Origin: CAIUPE01 sp037131735
Lineage (GTDB): Bacteria > Pseudomonadota > Alphaproteobacteria > Rhizobiales > Beijerinckiaceae
DNA length: 64,000 nt
Assembly: GCA_037131735.1 (NCBI GenBank)
Contig: JBAXQM010000008.1
Span: 1 to 64,000 of the forward strand
Reading direction: 5' to 3'
Shown here in pieces: positions 60,946-64,000 of the stretch. The translations under genes were made by a program, and so were the position numbers. Each line of letters starts with the position of its first letter. The first letter of the stretch is position 1. The notes under the pieces were generated by a model. That model was given only the letters and a program-made list of their open reading frames with translations, made no database searches and was not told where the DNA came from.

Positions 60946-61647
60946 ATGTGCGGACGATTTGCCCTCACCGTAACGCCTGCTGATGTGAAGGCGCTCTTCG
61001 GTTATGAAGACATGCCGAATTTTCCGCCGCGGCAGAATATTGCGCCAACAGACCCTGTTGCCGTTGTGACTTTTGAAAATGGCAAACGCCATTTTCGTTT
61101 AATGAGATGGGGTCTCATGCCGTCATGGGTGAAGGATACTGAAAATTTTCCGACACTCTTTAATGCGCGCAGTGAAACATTCGCAACAAAACCCGCTTTT
61201 AGTTCAGCCGCACGCCATCGCCGTTGTCTCATTCCCGCCGATTGGTTTTATGAATGGGCGCATCAGGGCAAAGTAAAAATCCCTCATCGTATCATGCGCA
61301 AAGATCATAAAGTTTTTGCGATGGCCGGCCTATGGGAAACCTATATCCACCCCAATGGTTCAGAGATTGATACCGCAACCATCGCCACGACCGATGCCAA
61401 CGGGACGGTGAGCGCTTTGCACAACCGCATGCCCGTCATTCTTGATGAGAAGGATTTTTCAATCTGGCTTGAGGCTGAAATGAATCCACCCGAGAAAATT
61501 GTGCAGCTAATGAGACCTGCCGCTGATGATCTTCTTATGATCGAGGCCTTTGATCCGCGTCGAGGAAAAATCGAAGCGGATGAAGTGGTGGAGAAAAAGC
61601 TCCCGCGCAAAAAAGATAAATCCGATGGTCAAGCGAGTTTGTTTTAA
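60946..61647 (+). CDS. SRAP-domain abasic-site-processing protein (YedK/HMCES type)
   Basis: A 233-aa protein that fits YedK/HMCES, which crosslinks to abasic sites in single-stranded DNA and shields them. The catalytic Cys2 is present (MCGRFALT). Other landmarks are QNIAPTDPVAVV, RWGLMPSWVKD, FNARSETFATKPAF, RRCLIPADWFYEW with the active-site Glu, and the active-site His in HNRMPVIL. All expected residues are retained. It begins 12 bases after the acyl-CoA dehydrogenase gene and probably shares its transcript, though no functional link is apparent. Confidence 0.95.
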   Translation: MCGRFALTVTPADVKALFGYEDMPNFPPRQNIAPTDPVAVVTFENGKRHFRLMRWGLMPSWVKDTENFPTLFNARSETFATKPAFSSAARHRRCLIPADWFYEWAHQGKVKIPHRIMRKDHKVFAMAGLWETYIHPNGSEIDTATIATTDANGTVSALHNRMPVILDEKDFSIWLEAEMNPPEKIVQLMRPAADDLLMIEAFDPRRGKIEADEVVEKKLPRKKDKSDGQASLF

Positions 61648-61672
61648 AGCGCAATACGCGCCGAAAAACCGA

Positions 61673-63097
61673 CTAAAGTATTTTACCCGGATTCATCCCG
61701 CCGTCTGGATCGATTACTGCTTTGATCTTGCGCATCATTTCAAGCGCCTGAGGATCTTTTGTGGCGGCCAGTTGTGACCGCTTTACCTGACCAATGCCAT
61801 GTTCCGCCGACACTGATCCCTTCATCGTTCCAACATGACGATAGACAATCGCATGAATAGGCTCGGCATGGGTCGCGTAAGTCTTTTCATCCATACCGAC
61901 CGGCGCTTGCAAATTGAAATGAAGATTGCCATCGCCGACATGACCAAACACACAAGGCCGAATTCCGGGAAGCGTTATTAAAAGCTCTGCGCACACGACA
62001 TCGATGAACTCAGGAATATCCGCAAGCGGCACCGAGATATCATGCTTGATCGAGGGGCCCTCGCGCAATTGCGCTTCGGGAATGTTTTCCCGAATGGCCC
62101 AGAAACTTTCCCGCTGCGCGAGTGACTCGGAAATCACGGCGTCACTGACAATGTCAGCGTCAAGCGCTTCCTCGAGCAATGTTGCCGCAATCTCTTGCGC
62201 ATCATCCGCCACAAAAGATGAAAATTCAGGCATCACGTACCACTCATGCGGTTCGGATAGAGGATCACGTAATCCCGGAATATGCTTTAACGCGAGGTCG
62301 ATTGCGAAACGCGGCATCAGCTCGAAGGTTGTTAAAGACGGCCCCGCGCGATGCTTCAAATGTTTGAAAAGTTTGAACGCATCACTTGGAGATTTCAGTC
62401 CACAAAAGGCAGCACTACGCGCACGCGGGAGAGGAAAAAGTTTAAGGCTCGCTGCGGTGATAACACCGAGTGTACCTTCCGCCCCCATAAAGAGCGATGC
62501 GAGATGATAACCCGTATTGTCTTTGCGCAACGTCGTGAGCGTGTTGAGAAGCGTTCCATCTGGCAAGACGATTTCAAGACCGAGCACAAGATCACGCATT
62601 GTCCCATAAACGAGCGCGGCCGTGCCACCCGCATTGGTCGCAATCGTCCCGCCCACCGTCGCCGTGCCTTCCGATGCAAGTGACAACGGAAAAAGCCGCC
62701 CCACTTCTTCGGCCTTTTCTTGAAGGGCAGCGAGTGTTGCGCCGGCCTCGACAATGACGGTATCGGAATCAGGATCGAGTGATCGAATGTGGTTCATCCG
62801 CTGGAACGATAAAAGAATTTCATCGCCACGTCCGAGCGGTACGCTGCCACCAACAAGACCTGTATTGCCGCCTTGCGGAACAACCGCGCAGTGATGCTCT
62901 TTTGCAAAACGCATCACCGCGATTACATCATCAGTTGATGCCGGACGCACCACACACAGCGCGCTGCCCGTATAGCGCTTGCGCCAATCCGTGAGATAGG
63001 GCGCCATCATCGCGTCATCAGTGATGACATGAGAGGCACCGATCAACGCCGATAATCCGGCAATCACTTTTTCGCGATCAGGCATCATGCTGCTCAT
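61673..63097 (-). CDS. FAD-linked oxidase, GlcD/D-2-hydroxyacid dehydrogenase type
   Basis: A 474-aa flavoprotein with the N-terminal FAD_binding_4 domain (VVPQGGNTGLVGGSVP; VGGTIATNAGGTAALVYG) and the C-terminal FAD-oxidase domain (GHVGDGNLHFNLQ and SVSAEHGIGQVKR). This set covers D-lactate, glycolate and D-2-hydroxyglutarate dehydrogenases; the substrate cannot be separated by eye. Starts at 63097, 63088 and 63085 are all possible. It is 3 bases downstream of the RNA methyltransferase gene on the same strand, so the two are likely an operon. Confidence 0.9.
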   Translation of the reverse strand: MSSMMPDREKVIAGLSALIGASHVITDDAMMAPYLTDWRKRYTGSALCVVRPASTDDVIAVMRFAKEHHCAVVPQGGNTGLVGGSVPLGRGDEILLSFQRMNHIRSLDPDSDTVIVEAGATLAALQEKAEEVGRLFPLSLASEGTATVGGTIATNAGGTAALVYGTMRDLVLGLEIVLPDGTLLNTLTTLRKDNTGYHLASLFMGAEGTLGVITAASLKLFPLPRARSAAFCGLKSPSDAFKLFKHLKHRAGPSLTTFELMPRFAIDLALKHIPGLRDPLSEPHEWYVMPEFSSFVADDAQEIAATLLEEALDADIVSDAVISESLAQRESFWAIRENIPEAQLREGPSIKHDISVPLADIPEFIDVVCAELLITLPGIRPCVFGHVGDGNLHFNLQAPVGMDEKTYATHAEPIHAIVYRHVGTMKGSVSAEHGIGQVKRSQLAATKDPQALEMMRKIKAVIDPDGGMNPGKIL

Positions 63098-63100
63098 CCC

Positions 63101-64000
63101 CTACCCTAACAACCGACGCTTGGGCTTCGCTCGTTCCGTTTCGCGCTCAAAGATCCCGACAAGCTCGCAATGTGTCGAATGACGGAACTGATCAATGACC
63201 GTTACTTTACTGAGTTGATAGCCTCCCGCAAGAAGAAGAGCCGCATCGCGAACAAAACTTCCGAGATGGCAGGATACAGACATTACCCGAGACACACGCG
63301 AAGAGGCCAACATCCGCATTTGCGCCTCGGCCCCCGCACGCGGCGGATCAATCACCACATGATCAAAGGCGTTGAGCTCTAAGGGAACAAGCGGACGCCG
63401 AAAAAGATCACGCGTCTCAACCGTGACCGGTTTCAAACCCGAAACATCCCGTGTTGCGCGAGAAAGTGCGTTGATTGAGGCGGGTTCATTTTCAACTGCG
63501 TGAACCGACGCGTGCTCGGCAAGACGCAAGGCGAATGTGCCGATCCCTGCAAAAAGATCAGCCACTTTGCGTGCGTCTTTCAAATGTGAAAGCACAGCAC
63601 TTTGCAAAGCGCCTTCACCCGTTTCCGTCGCTTGCAAGAAACATCCGGGTGGCAAGATCACGTTGGCTTTGCCAATCACGATCTGCGGCGCGCGGCGCTC
63701 AACAATGATATCGCCATGCAAAGAGAGGCGCGCGAGATCAAGGAGCTCTGCTTCCCGCGTGAGCTTCATCCGCAATTCTGGTGAAGCCGGACCATGCCCG
63801 CGCAAATCGACATCGAGTCCATTTGCCGTTCCGGTCACCGCTATATCAATCGGCTTATCACTTTTAAGGAGCAGTCGAGCGAGCGGCTTCAGGCGCAGCG
63901 CGCTGTCCTGCAATTGCGGAACAAGCAAAGGACATGAGTGAATTTCAATGACGTCATGCGATTTCGCGCGCATGAAACCAATCGCGATATCGCCATCACG
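63101..64000 (-). CDS. 23S rRNA (uracil-5)-methyltransferase-like protein (RlmD/RumA family; 5' truncated)
   Basis: The frame is open to the window edge: codons before the first ATG (63973) read GDIAIGF and continue the family pattern (IGFMRAKSHDVIEI), so the gene starts outside. Class I SAM methyltransferase motifs are VADLFAGIGTFALRLAE, VHAVENEPASINAL and FDHVVIDPPRAGAEAQ. The catalytic Cys lies in MSVSCHLGSFVRDA, where most relatives read SCN/D-P-x-T; the Cys is kept but the next residues differ. A C-terminal VTVIDQFRHSTHCELVG is standard. The N-terminal TRAM domain and iron-sulfur cysteines would lie outside the window. Confidence 0.88.
   Translation of the reverse strand, partial: RDGDIAIGFMRAKSHDVIEIHSCPLLVPQLQDSALRLKPLARLLLKSDKPIDIAVTGTANGLDVDLRGHGPASPELRMKLTREAELLDLARLSLHGDIIVERRAPQIVIGKANVILPPGCFLQATETGEGALQSAVLSHLKDARKVADLFAGIGTFALRLAEHASVHAVENEPASINALSRATRDVSGLKPVTVETRDLFRRPLVPLELNAFDHVVIDPPRAGAEAQMRMLASSRVSRVMSVSCHLGSFVRDAALLLAGGYQLSKVTVIDQFRHSTHCELVGIFERETERAKPKRRLLG

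Noticed and set aside
1..64000. tRNA, rRNA, CRISPR, prophage or integrase genes
   Set aside because: None was seen on either strand by reading. No tRNA-like cloverleaf sequence, phage structural gene cluster, or transposase reading frame was found.

Overview
The window is chromosomal DNA of an alphaproteobacterium, most likely of the Hyphomicrobiales (Rhizobiales). The basis is a PhyR-NepR-EcfG general stress response module, a separate F0 ATP synthase operon (atpI-B-E-F'-F), a mutY / dciA-like / dsbA / smc neighbourhood, nadABC behind twin palindromic operators, and REP-like palindromes between genes. Most of the window is dense housekeeping sequence. Both ends cut a gene: an M16 peptidase on the left and an RNA (uracil-5) methyltransferase on the right.

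Layout. 0-7 kb: M16 peptidase fragment, mutL, a GNAT acetyltransferase, an HDAC-like deacetylase, a small hypothetical, a HAD phosphatase and a DmdB-like acyl-CoA ligase, then two palindromic repeat elements. 7.2-25.5 kb: the main accessory locus, with a single 5405-residue RTX protein gene (minus strand) facing away from a TolC-type outer-membrane factor. The RTX protein has a non-repeat N-terminus, several dozen calcium-binding repeat units, three embedded jelly-roll-like modules and a non-repeat C-terminus that probably holds the type I secretion signal. No ABC transporter or membrane-fusion protein is present here.

25.5-29.4 kb: a stress-response island. ecfG and nepR diverge from phyR. 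I find five matches to the EcfG promoter pattern (GGAAC, 16-17 bases, then CGTT or AGTT): one each before nepR, phyR, a 58-aa ORF with a KGG-repeat protein, and a 64-aa ORF, plus one of unclear target. PhyR is unusual because its receiver has Glu where the phospho-acceptor Asp is expected and Ser at one acidic-pocket position.

29.5-48.2 kb: an MBL-fold hydrolase, mutY, a dciA-like gene, dsbA, smc, the F0 ATP synthase operon with a strong hairpin between atpE and atpF', a cysteine-free uracil-DNA-glycosylase-like protein, ETF-QO, a TPR lipoprotein-like or exported protein, ispE, glyQ, a double-CDGSH iron-sulfur protein, and glyS with an AT-rich internal insertion. 48.2-64 kb: nadABC, ppdK, an MFS transporter, acuI-like reductase, LysR regulator, Sua5, a DmdC-like acyl-CoA dehydrogenase, an SRAP protein, a GlcD-type FAD oxidase and the truncated RNA methyltransferase.

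The strongest candidates for something undescribed are the giant modular RTX protein, and the stress island whose master switch appears altered at its phosphorylation site. All assignments come from reading the sequence; no database search was run.
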